Shown piece by piece: positions 8,822 through 17,701 of a stretch of 64,000 bases of DNA (position 1 is the first letter of the stretch; each line of letters begins with the position of its first letter). Source of the DNA: CAWJPW01 sp963844845 (GTDB taxonomy: Bacteria; Acidobacteriota; Thermoanaerobaculia; Thermoanaerobaculales; Sulfomarinibacteraceae); NCBI GenBank assembly GCA_963844845.1, contig CAWJPW010000008.1, positions 124,001 through 188,000 of the forward strand, read 5' to 3'. The notes under the pieces were generated by a model. The model ran no database searches. It was not told where the DNA came from and saw only the letters and a program-made list of their open reading frames with translations. The position numbers were made by a program, and so were the translations under genes.

Positions 8822-9640
8822 ATGCCCATCCACGCCCGCTGGGGAGGAGCCTGAGCCTCGGCGTGGCCCTCCTCGCAGCCTGCCGCGCCGCACGCGAGAC
8901 GGCACCCCTCGCGGTGTGGCGCGAGCCGGTCACAGGAATGGTGTTTCGCTACGTCCCGCCGGGGCGTTTCCCCATGGGAGGCCTCGCCGGCGTCATCGGG
9001 CGGCAGCCGGACGAGGTGCAGCACGAGGTGGTGATCACGCGCGGCTACTACCTCGGCACCTACGAGGTCACGCAGGGGGAGTCGAAAGAGATGACGGGGG
9101 AGAACCCCAGCCAGTTCCCCGGGTGCGGGTCCCGCTGCCCGGTGGAGACGTGAGCTACGTCGTCATCCAGGCGTTCATCCGAGACCTCGAGCAGCGCTCG
9201 CCGGGGAACGCTTCCGGCTTCCCACGGAGGCCGAGTGGGAACTGCCGCCGCGCCGGCACACGCACGCCATTCTCCACCAGCGCCACCTCAGCCCCGCGCA
9301 GGCCAACTTCGACGGCCGCTACCCTACCATGACGGCCCTGCCGGCGCCTTCCGCGGCAGCCCAGCACGGGTCGGCAGCTACCTCCCAACCCCTGGGGTTT
9401 TCATGACATGCACGGCAATGTCTGGGAATGGTGCGAGGACTGGTACGGCACCTATCAGACGGGGAGGCACGCGACCCCCACGGTTCCGCCAGCGGCAGCC
9501 GCCACGTCATCCGCGGCGGCAGCTGGTGCTTCGCCGCCAACAGCGCGCGCAGCGCCTGCGCTACACGCACGGGCCACAGGACGACGGCTACATGGGGTTC
9601 CGCCTGGTGCGTGAGGCGGCTCCGCCGGACGCCATTTCGG
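8822..9640 (+). pseudogene. Frame-broken SUMF1/FGE-type lipoprotein
   Basis: Successive pieces in different frames spell a formylglycine-generating-enzyme-like (SUMF1) domain: a lipobox-like LLAAC, FRYVPPGRFPMGG, YLGTYEVTQGE, ENPSQFPGC, FRLPTEAEWE, MHGNVWEWCEDWYG, VIRGGSWCFAANSARSA and GYMGFRLVREA. The order and spacing fit the family, but at least four single-base frame changes separate them (near 8850, 9150-9210, 9240-9400 and 9450-9560). Bacterial secreted members are often not true sulfatase activators. The gene is either decayed or contains sequence errors. Confidence 0.75.
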
Positions 9641-9754
9641 GTGCCAACGCCGTGAGCCGGAAGCGTGAGCCGGCACTGAAGGTACGGGAGCTCAGCGCGG
9701 TGCTATCCTTGGTCTCAACGGCATCTCCGCCAAAAGGAGCGCGACGCAAGCGGA

Positions 9755-10978
9755 TAGGGGGTTTGTATGAGATAGTGTTTAGTGTTTTGATGATATTTGC
9801 TCGAGCGGTTTTAGTGTATGAGCTTAGGTGTTGATAGGGATGTTGATGATGTTTTGGTGGTGATGTTGCTTATTCTTTACTTAGAGGTGGATTCAACGAC
9901 AAGAATGGTGTTACTACTAGTCACGGTGTAGAACAGCTCGGTGACGGCGATTGGTTAAAGTGACGCTGTGGATGGATTCGGAGTGTTTACTTTCAGCTTC
10001 GAGATATATTCACGGTTACGATGTGTAGGTTATGAATTTAAGAGATGTTCTAGAGAGGAGTCTGTTTAAGACGGTTAGAGTAGGGTAGGATTAGAGTGAT
10101 ATGATCAGCTTACGAGGGTTGATGTCACAGGATATCAACTTCGAGAGCTGTGATAGCTTCTTTTTGTTTTATAGCTTGCGTTAGACGAGATGTTAGAGAG
10201 ATAACTGTGCGTTTGGCACAAGGGTTTGTAGTAGCTTATAACTGGTATTGTGTTGGAATAGATTACGGTGATGGTGTCGCTAGCGGTTACGTCACGGTGG
10301 ATAAGTTCAGATAGTGTACGATGAGTAATATGTAGAGCTATGGTTATTTCGCTTTGGGAGGTGATGGTATCGCTACGGATTAGAACGTGTTGCTCGGTGA
10401 CTGGATGATGATAGATGTCGCTAACAACTTCATGGAGGTTGATTGGGTGATGGTTATAGAGGTGAGCTTTAGCGATATGCTAGTGACTACATGGGGTAAC
10501 TACATTTTCTACGGCGCGCTCATGGTGGTAGTGTGGTTGATAACTGTGAGCTTTTTCTCACTACTGGGGCGTTTGCTACATGGTAGAGCGCTCTTGGTTG
10601 TGAGTGTGGCGAGACTTTGGTTAACTTGTGGCGCTTTTCACTTGTGGGACTCTCTTAGAACTTTTCTTTCTCGACGACACGTAGGTGGTGGGTTTCGACG
10701 TTGTCGAAAACTTGCTAGATTTCACGGGCACGACTCTCTTATTCGTCGTTGCTTAGGTGGAGGTGGGTGTTGGTGGGGTATTGGTTACGGCTAAACAGGG
10801 TTGGATCTATTTCAACTTCAACTCGCTTACGGTGGGAGGTTTGTTAGGTGGTTAGCGATAGGTTTGGGTCATGTGGTATAAGACATAGAGGATTAGGGTT
10901 GCTTCTCGGTAGGGTGGTTGGGGGTGTAGCTAGGGTAGCTGCAGAACGCTGTGGTTGGTTTGTTGGGTTTGGGAGGTG
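9755..10978 (+). other. Cytosine-depleted block (strand-asymmetric)
   Basis: Base composition changes abruptly. The + strand loses most C while G, A and T persist, unlike every other part of the window. Aligning 10178-10249 with the fragment at 8565-8636 gives 72 gap-free columns with 23 differences; 21 of them are at C in the 8.5 kb copy (13 C to T, 8 C to A), no G is altered, and 21 of 29 C are lost. Seven of the eight C-to-A changes precede G; ten of the thirteen C-to-T changes do not. Edges fall near 9755 and just before the ATG at 10983. Counts were made by hand. Confidence 0.85.
9765..10794 (+). pseudogene. Secreted-family paralogue inside the cytosine-depleted block
   Basis: Short frame pieces reveal a relative of the gene at 10983: a TLLVPYFEVD-like stretch near 9855-9890, GYDV..MNLRDVLE near 10010-10050, SDMISLRGLMSQDINF at 10095-10142, and LLGDWMMIDVANNFMEVDW, WGNYIFYGALM from 10387. 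The rest is interrupted by stops, many created by C-to-T or C-to-A changes (for example CAG or TCG to TAG). It cannot encode a full product as written. The piece at 10387-10794 stays open for 135 codons but is in frame with the family for only part of that length. Confidence 0.65.
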
Positions 10979-10982
10979 CGCT

Positions 10983-12396
10983 ATGAAGACCACGCTCACT
11001 GCGGTGCTCGTCCTCGCGGTAACCACGGCGGCCGTTCCGGCGGGCGGCATGGGCGCCTTCGACGAGGTCCCCGCCGCGACGCTCCTGGTGCCCTACTTCG
11101 AGGTGGACCTGAGCCCCACCTACGACGGCCCGGTGACGATCTTCAGCATCGGAAACGCCTCGGCCACCGCCGTGCTCGCGCACGTGACCTGTGAGACCGA
11201 CAGCGCGGTACCCACCCACGCCTTCGACATCTACCTCACGGGCTACGACCTGGAGTTCGTCGACCTGCGGCTCCTGTTCGACGGCATCACGCCCGTCACG
11301 GCCGACGCCGGCGCCGACCCCTCCGACGTCATCAGCGCACACGGCGCCTTCTCGCAGGACATCAACTTCCCGGGGACCTCGCCGCCGTGCGGCGGGCTCT
11401 ACACGCGCATGTCGGAGGCCGACGTCGCGGCGCTACGCGCCGCCCACACCGGCCAGGCGTGGCGCTGCTGGGCGGCCAGTGCGGCGCCACGGACCACGGC
11501 GACGACATCGCCCGCGGCTTCGTGACCGTCGACACGGTCAACCAGTGCAGCACGCTGCTGCCCACCGACGCCGACCTACTTCACGAACGTGACGACCATG
11601 CAGAACGTCCTCTTCGGTGAGTACTGGATCGTGAACCGCGCCCAGAACTTCGCCTACGGCGACGCGCTCACGGCGCTGGAGGCGAGCGCCACCGACCCCA
11701 GCACCGACGGGGCGGGTGACTACACGTTCTACGGCCGCCTCGCCACCGTGAACGGCAGCGGCGCCGACCATCGCGAGGGGCTGCCGACCACATGGATGGG
11801 GCGCTTCGCCAACGGCGGCGCCTTCTCGGCCGGGACAGCCTCGCTGGTGTGGCGAGACGCGTGGCCGATGGTGCCATTTGCCTGCGCGAGCTCGCCGCCC
11901 GAGCTGGACCAGGCCCAGCTGCTGACCTTCGACGAGGAGGAGAACCCGTTCAGCATGGCGACCGCCGGCGTCTTCGGCCTCGCCGCCCAGCGGGTGGAGC
12001 TGGCCGACCCGGCACAGATCCCCCTGTTCCTATACTTCGGCTACCTCTACTACGACCTCCAGCGGGGGACGGCCAGCGGCCCATTCGGCGTCCTCTGTCA
12101 GGCGCTGGTGACCCACGTCTTCAGCGCCGCGGTCGCTTCTCGGGCGCCTACGCCGCGTGGCCGCTGGACACCGTAACCGCGCCCACACGCCCCTGGTCGA
12201 TGCGGAGTGCGCAGACGGCAAAGACAACGACGGCGACGGGCTGATCAGACTACCCTGCGGATCCGGGCTGCGCCGGCCTCAGCGGCATCGAGGCTCCCCG
12301 GTGCAGTGACGGCATCGACAACGACGGCGACAACCTCATCGACTTCCCTGCTGACCCTCAGTGCATTGCGCCCTGGGATCCCAACGAGCAAAGCTA
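10983..12396 (+). pseudogene. Secreted protein with DGxDNDGD-type C-terminal repeats, frame-disrupted
   Basis: ATG 10983 follows gggaggtgcgct. The product has a signal peptide (MKTTLTAVLVLAVTTAAVPAGG), a body typical of this secreted family (LLVPYFEVDLSPTYDG, SQDINFPGTSPPCGG, VLFGEYWIVNRAQNFAYGD, REGLPTTWMGRFANGGAFS) and a tail with two CADGKDNDGDGLID/CSDGIDNDGDNLID repeats ending WDPNEQS. Frame breaks lie near 11456, 11574, 12132, 12192 and 12247; single-base corrections at each restore one reading frame. The tail repeats resemble calcium-binding or stalk repeats of surface proteins. Function unknown. A gene with this many compensable indels may be intact in the organism. Confidence 0.7.
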
Positions 12397-12406
12397 GGAG
12401 GGCGCC

Positions 12407-13294
12407 ATGAAGAGCATCACAGGGCCCCTGCTGACCGTCCTCCTCGCCGCCCTCGCCGCTGGCTCCGCCGCGGCTCAGACGTTCCCTTGTTTGACGGGAG
12501 GCGGCGCCGGCTGCCGCGGGCTCATCCGGGACACCCAGGGCGCCACGTCCCTGCAGTCCACGTCAACGTGGTCGCCACCGGCGCCTGCACGAGCATGCCG
12601 GTGAGCTACGTGACCGCGCGCGTCAACGTTCTTCACGACTGGATCGGCGACGTGGACATTTCGCTCACCAGCCCGTCCGCGACGACGGCCACTCTCAAGG
12701 CAGGCACGACGGCCTCAGCAGCCCCGCCGACGACCTGCACCAGCTCTTCCTGGCGCCATCTCTCGACGGCAGCCCCGCTGCCGGCGCCTGGACCCTCGGC
12801 CTGCGCGACCTCAGCTACTCGGGCATGGGCGCTCTCGACGACTGGACGCTCTACCTGGTGTGCGGCGCGGTGCCGGCGGTGGTTATCTCCGCACCGACCC
12901 CGCTCCGCGGCGGAGAGCCCACCGACGAACGGCAGCTTCCAGGTCACCGCACGGTGGTAACCGCCGATCCGCTGACGGTGACGCTGCAGTACTTCGGCTC
13001 GGCCACCTCGGGGGTCGACTACACCACGCTACCCGCGACCGTTACCATCCTGGGCAACCAGCCCAGCGTGCTGATCCGGTGGCCCCGATCCCCGACGTGA
13101 TCGCCGAGGGCTTCGAAACCGTCGAGGCGACCATCGTCTACCGGTGTTGTACACGATCGGCAGTCTGGACACCGCCGTCGTCCGGATCTTCGACCAGGCC
13201 AGAACATCCCACCCTGGACTGGGCGGGTCTGGGCTTACTCGCGATGCTGCTTGCCGTGCCGGTACCGTGCTGACGCGGCGTCGTCTCACATGAC
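12407..13294 (+). pseudogene. P-domain / Calx-beta protein with IPTL-CTERM-like tail, frame-disrupted
   Basis: ATG 12407 follows aggagggcgcc and starts a signal peptide (LLTVLLAALAAGSAAAQ). In shifting frames come a proprotein-convertase P-domain (VLHDWIGDVDISLTSPSATT; LGLRDLSYSGMGALDDWTL), a Calx-beta motif (TVTLQYFGSATSGVDYTTLP, IAEGFETVEATIVY) and a C-terminus reading NIPTLDWAGLGLLAMLLA followed by a basic end (RRR). The tail has the Pro-Thr-Leu / hydrophobic / Arg layout of IPTL-CTERM sorting signals. At least four frame breaks occur (near 12555, 12700, 13085 and 13150). The stop overlaps the next ATG (ATGA). Surface anchoring is inferred from the tail type. Confidence 0.65.
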
Positions 13295-14585
13295 CAAGGC
13301 CGGCACCCCGGCAGATGGCGCGTGCCGCCTGCCGGGCCGTGCTCTCCTCGCTCTCGCAGGAGCTGCCGCTCACACCTCGGCCGGCCGGCGCCCGGTTCCC
13401 CGGCACCCACCGCGGCCACGACCGTTCCGCTGGCCTTGCACGAGCTCGACGACGGCCTGCCGCGGTCCGGTCAGTGGCGCAACGGCTTCGACCTCGCCGA
13501 TCTCGACGGCGACGGCCACCTCGACCTCCTCCTGCCGCCGCCGCGCAAGCGCCGAGGCCCTCCGGTGGTGGTCCTGGGCGACGGTCGGGGCCATTCCACC
13601 GCTGGCAGGAGGTTCGCTTCCCCGCCTCGGCTACGACTACGGCGCGACGGTGGCGACCGACCTCGACGGCGACGGCCGCATGGACGCCGCGTTGGCGGTG
13701 CACCTGTCCGGTCTCCTCGCCCTGCGCCAGGTGGCGCCGGGCGAGTTCGTGGACGCTTCCGCCGGCCTGCCGTGGGGACGGCCGGGCAGCGGCTTCTCCA
13801 GCCGCAGCCTGGCGGCGGCCGATCGGAACGGCGACGGCCGCCCGGACCTAGTCGCCCTCGGCGAAGGGATCGACCCGCTTCGGGGCAGCCGCCGGCCCCG
13901 GGGCCCTGGGCCTCGCGGTGTTCCTGAACCGCCGACCGGATGGATACCGCTGGCGCCGCCGCACGTCGGCCGCAGCTTCGGCGACGGCCTCGCGGTGGCC
14001 GACGTCGACGGCGACGGGCGGCCCGATGCTGTCACCTCCGCCGGGGGGACGAGCGGAGCGAACTCCTTCACCTAGGAAAACTTACGGCTGGAACGACGTG
14101 GAGGTGAAGGATCTGCGCAGGGGTGTGTGGTGGGTGGCGTCGACTACGGCGACGGCCGCGCCGAGGTGCTGCTCACCACCCTCGCTCCGGCCGGCCACCA
14201 CTGGGCATGGGCGGTGCACCTCCTGCACTGGGACGGGGCAGGCCTCACCGGGCGCGTACTGCTGAGCGGCACCGGCCGCACCCTCTTCCGCGCCGCCGCC
14301 ATCGCCGACCTGGACGGCGACGGACGGTCCGAGGCGGCGCTGCTCCAGGAAGACGGCGGGCTACGGGTGATCCCCGTTGCGCAGCCCGAGGCCGGGATCC
14401 TGGTGGCGGCCCCGGGCTGGCGGGCCGGCTGCTCCGGCTACGGTCTCCGCGTGGGCGACCTCGACGAGGACGGCCGGCTCGACGTGGCCGCCAGCTTCGC
14501 CGGGGAGGGCTCGCCCCTGGCCCCCGACGCCCCCTGCACCTCGGACGGCGGCATCCCGGCGTGGTCGCTGCAAACCAGACAGTGA
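13291..14585 (+). pseudogene. FG-GAP/VCBS repeat protein, frame-disrupted
   Basis: Six or more FG-GAP calcium-loop repeats (FDLADLDGDGHLDLLL, VATDLDGDGRMDAALAV, AAADRNGDGRPDLVALG, VADVDGDGRPDAVTSAG, AIADLDGDGRSEAALLQ, VGDLDEDGRLDVAASF) are spread over three frames, so the beta-propeller gene is broken in the 5' two-thirds (near 13425, 13600, 13890, 13930-13970 and 14080-14130). From 14127 to the stop it is continuous. ATG 13291 overlaps the previous stop. The C-terminus (WSLQTRQ) lacks the D-G-F-E motif. FG-GAP propellers are typical extracellular domains; no enzyme domain is visible. Confidence 0.65.
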
Positions 14586-14799
14586 GGCGAGGCGCCCGGG
14601 CTGGACCCAGGCACGGTCCGATGTGGCGCTGAGGCCGGCGGCACGAGACGACCCCGTTCTGCGGAGCAGGCGCCCGACCCGGGCCGGCATGAGTCGGCGG
14701 CCATCGCTGTTCACTGGTGCGGAGGGCGACTGACGCAGCCGTACACCGGAGTCGGGAACACGGTCCGCGCCGGCGCATCCCGCACGATTGGAGGCGACC

Positions 14800-15801
14800 A
14801 TGGAGTACGCACGACTCGGGAACACGGGGCTCGAGGTCTCACGCATCTGCCTCGGCTGCATGAGCTACGGCGACCCCGCCGCCACGGTGGAGGGCGCGAA
14901 CCTGCGCTGGGAGTGGGCCCTCGACGAGGAGAAGTCGCGGCCGTTCTTCAAGCGGGCCCTGGAGCTCGGCATCAACTTCTTCGACACCGCCAACGTCTAC
15001 TCCTTCGGCGCGAGCGAGGAGATCACCGGCCGGGCGCTGCGTGACTTCGCCCGCCGCGAGGAGGTCGTCATCGCCACCAAGGTCTGGGGGAGAATGCGCC
15101 CCGGCCCCAACGGCGGCGGGCTCTCGCGCAAGGCGATCCTCTCCGAGATCGACGCCAGCCTGAAGCGGCTCGGGACCGACTACGTCGACCTCTACCAGAT
15201 CCACCGCTGGGACGACGAGACACCCATCGAGGAGACCATGGAGGCGCTCGACGACGTCGTCCGCGCCGGCAAGGCGCGGTACGTCGGCGCCTCCTCGATG
15301 TACGCGTGGCAGTTCGCCAAGGCGCAGCACGTGGCCGAGCGGCACGGCTGGACGCGCTTCGTGTCGATGCAGAACCACTACAACCTCGTCTACCGCGAGG
15401 AGGAGCGCGAGATGATCCCGCAGTGCCTCGACCAGGGGGTCGGACTGATCCCGTGGAGCCCCCTGGCGCGGGGCTACCTGGCGCGTCCCCCGCAGGCACA
15501 GGCGACGAAGCGGTCGGAGACGGACCGCTTCGGCAAGACGCTCTATGCCTCCATGGCCGACGCGGACGGGCACGTCATCGCCGAGGTCGACACCATGGCG
15601 ACGAAGCGCGGGCTGCCGCACGCCCAGGTCGCCCTCGCGTGGCTTCTGCAAAGGCCCGGCGTGGCCTCCCCCATCGTGGGCGCCACCAAGCTGGAGCACC
15701 TCGAGGAGGCAGCGGGGGCGCTCGAGGTGACGCTGTCGGCGGACGAGGTCGCGGCGCTGGAGAAGCCCTACCTGCCGCACGGAATCGAGGGGCACGGCTG
15801 A
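14800..15801 (+). CDS. Aldo/keto reductase
   Basis: 333 residues, a complete NADPH-dependent (beta/alpha)8-barrel aldo/keto reductase. The catalytic tetrad is visible: D62 and Y67 in FFDTANVYSFG, K94 in ATKVWG and H135 in YQIHRWD. The C-terminal SPIVGATKLEHLEEA segment is the usual cofactor 2'-phosphate-binding region. ATG 14800 follows ggagg at 14790-14794. The closest subgroup is the YajO/YcsN-like branch, which reduces aldehydes and ketones; the substrate cannot be read. It stands alone between a damaged propeller gene and yceH. Confidence 0.93.
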   Translation: MEYARLGNTGLEVSRICLGCMSYGDPAATVEGANLRWEWALDEEKSRPFFKRALELGINFFDTANVYSFGASEEITGRALRDFARREEVVIATKVWGRMRPGPNGGGLSRKAILSEIDASLKRLGTDYVDLYQIHRWDDETPIEETMEALDDVVRAGKARYVGASSMYAWQFAKAQHVAERHGWTRFVSMQNHYNLVYREEEREMIPQCLDQGVGLIPWSPLARGYLARPPQAQATKRSETDRFGKTLYASMADADGHVIAEVDTMATKRGLPHAQVALAWLLQRPGVASPIVGATKLEHLEEAAGALEVTLSADEVAALEKPYLPHGIEGHG

Positions 15802-15880
15802 GGCGCCGGCGGGGACGGCGGTGGCGGGGCTGCCCATCTGCCGGCTCCGGACACGGGTATCCTGGGCGGTGGAGGTGGCC

Positions 15881-16510
15881 ATGCTTCCGTCCCGCGAGCT
15901 CGACGCGGCGGAGATCCGCGTCCTCGGCGCACTGCTCGAGAAGGAGCAGACCACGCCCGAGTACTACCCCCTCACCGTCAACGCGCTCCTGGCAGCCTGC
16001 AACCAGCGCTCCAACCGCGATCCGGTCATGGACCTCGAGGCGGGAGACGTGAACGCCACCCTCGACCGCCTGCACGAGGAGGTCCTGGTGTGGCGCGTGG
16101 AGGGCACCCGCAGCGAGCGCTGGCGGCACAGCCTTGACCGACAGTGGGAACTGGACGGGCCGCGCAAGGCGATCCTGACCCTGCTGCTGCTGCGCGGCCC
16201 GCAGACCCCCGGCGAGCTACGCGCCCGCAGCGAGCGGATGCACCCCTTCGCCTCCACCGACGAGGTGGTGGCGGTGCTCGAGGACCTCGCCGCCGGGGCC
16301 GAGCCCATGGTGCGGTTGCTACCCAGGGCGCCGGGCCAGAAGGAGGCGCGCTGGGCCCAGCTCATCGGTGGCGCTCCCCAAGGCGTGGGGCCGCAGGAGC
16401 GACCACCGGCGGCCGACCCTCGTGAGCCGCCGCTGCGCGATCGCGTCGCTGAGCTGGAGGCGCGGGTCGCCCGCCTGGAGGCGCTGCTCGGGACGAACGC
16501 CGGCAGCTGA
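15881..16510 (+). CDS. yceH: YceH / UPF0502 (DUF480) family protein
   Basis: 209 residues matching the YceH family along its length: two tandem winged-helix domains (AEIRVLGALLEKEQTTPEYY; LNALLAACNQRSNRDP-type motif, RKAILTLLLLRGPQTPGEL) and a C-terminal Glu/Arg-rich coiled coil. No biochemical role is firmly established; structures suggest nucleic-acid binding. ATG 15881 has ggaggtgg directly upstream and a -10-like TATCCT at 15858-15863. A GTG at 15821 would add a non-family N-terminus. Confidence 0.92.
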   Translation: MLPSRELDAAEIRVLGALLEKEQTTPEYYPLTVNALLAACNQRSNRDPVMDLEAGDVNATLDRLHEEVLVWRVEGTRSERWRHSLDRQWELDGPRKAILTLLLLRGPQTPGELRARSERMHPFASTDEVVAVLEDLAAGAEPMVRLLPRAPGQKEARWAQLIGGAPQGVGPQERPPAADPREPPLRDRVAELEARVARLEALLGTNAGS

Positions 16511-16710
16511 CACGCCGCGCCGATCAGTACGCCGGCTGACACCGCCCGGGGCGAGGGCGGCGAGCGCCGGAGAACCTCTGTGCAGCAGCCGGCGAACGAG
16601 GGAGCGCTGCCGTCACACCGGTCGGGAGCGGCTCGACGCGGGGATCCTCAGCGTCCTCGGCCCACCGTCCCCGACCAGACCAACCTGTCGCAACACGCGA
16701 AGGCGTCTGA

Positions 16711-17604
16711 AAAGACGACGCCTCGCATGCGCTGCCCGAGTACCCCATCAACAGCTGGGCCACTCACCAGTGGTCGCCGCAGGTCGCCTACTCAAGCACC
16801 CAGCAGGAGTTGTTCGTCACCTGGACCAACGAGGATCAGTCCGCCGCGGTAGCTCAGTACATCTCCGGAGTCCGGCTCTACGCGGCGAGCGGGTCACCCA
16901 TCACGGCGCCGACGGTTGTCGCGTCAGGTGCCGAGGATCGCTTCGAATCGGAGAGAGCCTACAACCGGACCCGCAACGGGTACCTCGTCGTCTACACCCT
17001 CATGAACGGCTCCCAGGGTGACATCTGGGCGGTCTGCATGGATGCCGGCGGCACGATTCTCGGCGGCGGTGAGTTTGCCGTCGCCGCGTGGTCCCTCGGC
17101 GAGGAGGACTCGAAGGTCGCGGCGTCGCCGACCGCCAACACGTGGCTCGTGGTGTGGCACAGCCTCACCGAGAACGGCGACAAGGACGTCTACGGGCGGT
17201 TCGTCAACGGCGACGGGACCATCGACGGTGCCCCGGCCCACTTCAGCAACTACACCATCGGGCGCTGCCCGTCGGTGACCTGCCTCGGCGAGAGCTCCCG
17301 ATTCTTCGTGGCGTGGTCGCAGCAGTGCTCGAACCCGACCGGCCCCATCGGCGTGTGGCGGCAAGCGATCGACGCCGACCACAGCCTCGACGCGTTGGTT
17401 GCGCCGTCGATTCCCTACTCCGGCGAGGTGCCCGACTGCGCGCGCGTGGCCGTCACGGGTGGCGGCAGCAGCTGGCTCGTGGTCTGGGACGCCGCCCGGG
17501 CCATCGGCGGCTACAAGGACATCCGTGGCAGGAACGTGTACGGTCCCTTCAACGACGGCTTCGAGAACCGCAGTGTCGCCCTCTGGACGAGCTGGGTGTC
17601 GTGA
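16711..17604 (+). pseudogene. Secreted propeller-like protein, 5' truncated, D-G-F-E tail
   Basis: The reading frame opens after a TGA at 16708-16710 and runs to 17604 without an acceptable start or signal peptide; the first coding-like residues are LPEYPINSWATHQWSPQVAY. Repeats of the type NTWLVVWHSLTENGDKDVYG and SSWLVVWDAARAIGGYKDI suggest beta-propeller blades. The protein ends DGFENRSVALWT plus four residues (SWVS), another copy of the shared tail motif. The 5' part is probably lost by a nonsense change or frameshift upstream; 16511-16710 shows no other gene. Confidence 0.6.
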
Positions 17605-17701
17605 CGATCCCGCGACCACCGCAGGCACATTCTCGCACCGGCTCTCGGCGGCGGTCGCCGGGCGGGTCCGGAGCGCACGGGCCGACAAGGAGCAGACGAC
17701 A

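Noticed and set aside
9755..10978. Diversity-generating retroelement variable region
   Set aside because: Those systems change adenines of a template repeat and need a reverse transcriptase and accessory gene; the changes here are at cytosine and no such genes are present.
9755..10978. Horizontally acquired low-GC gene
   Set aside because: The block aligns base for base with a neighbouring GC-rich paralogue apart from the cytosines, and the sequence is not a working gene; foreign DNA would differ at all bases.
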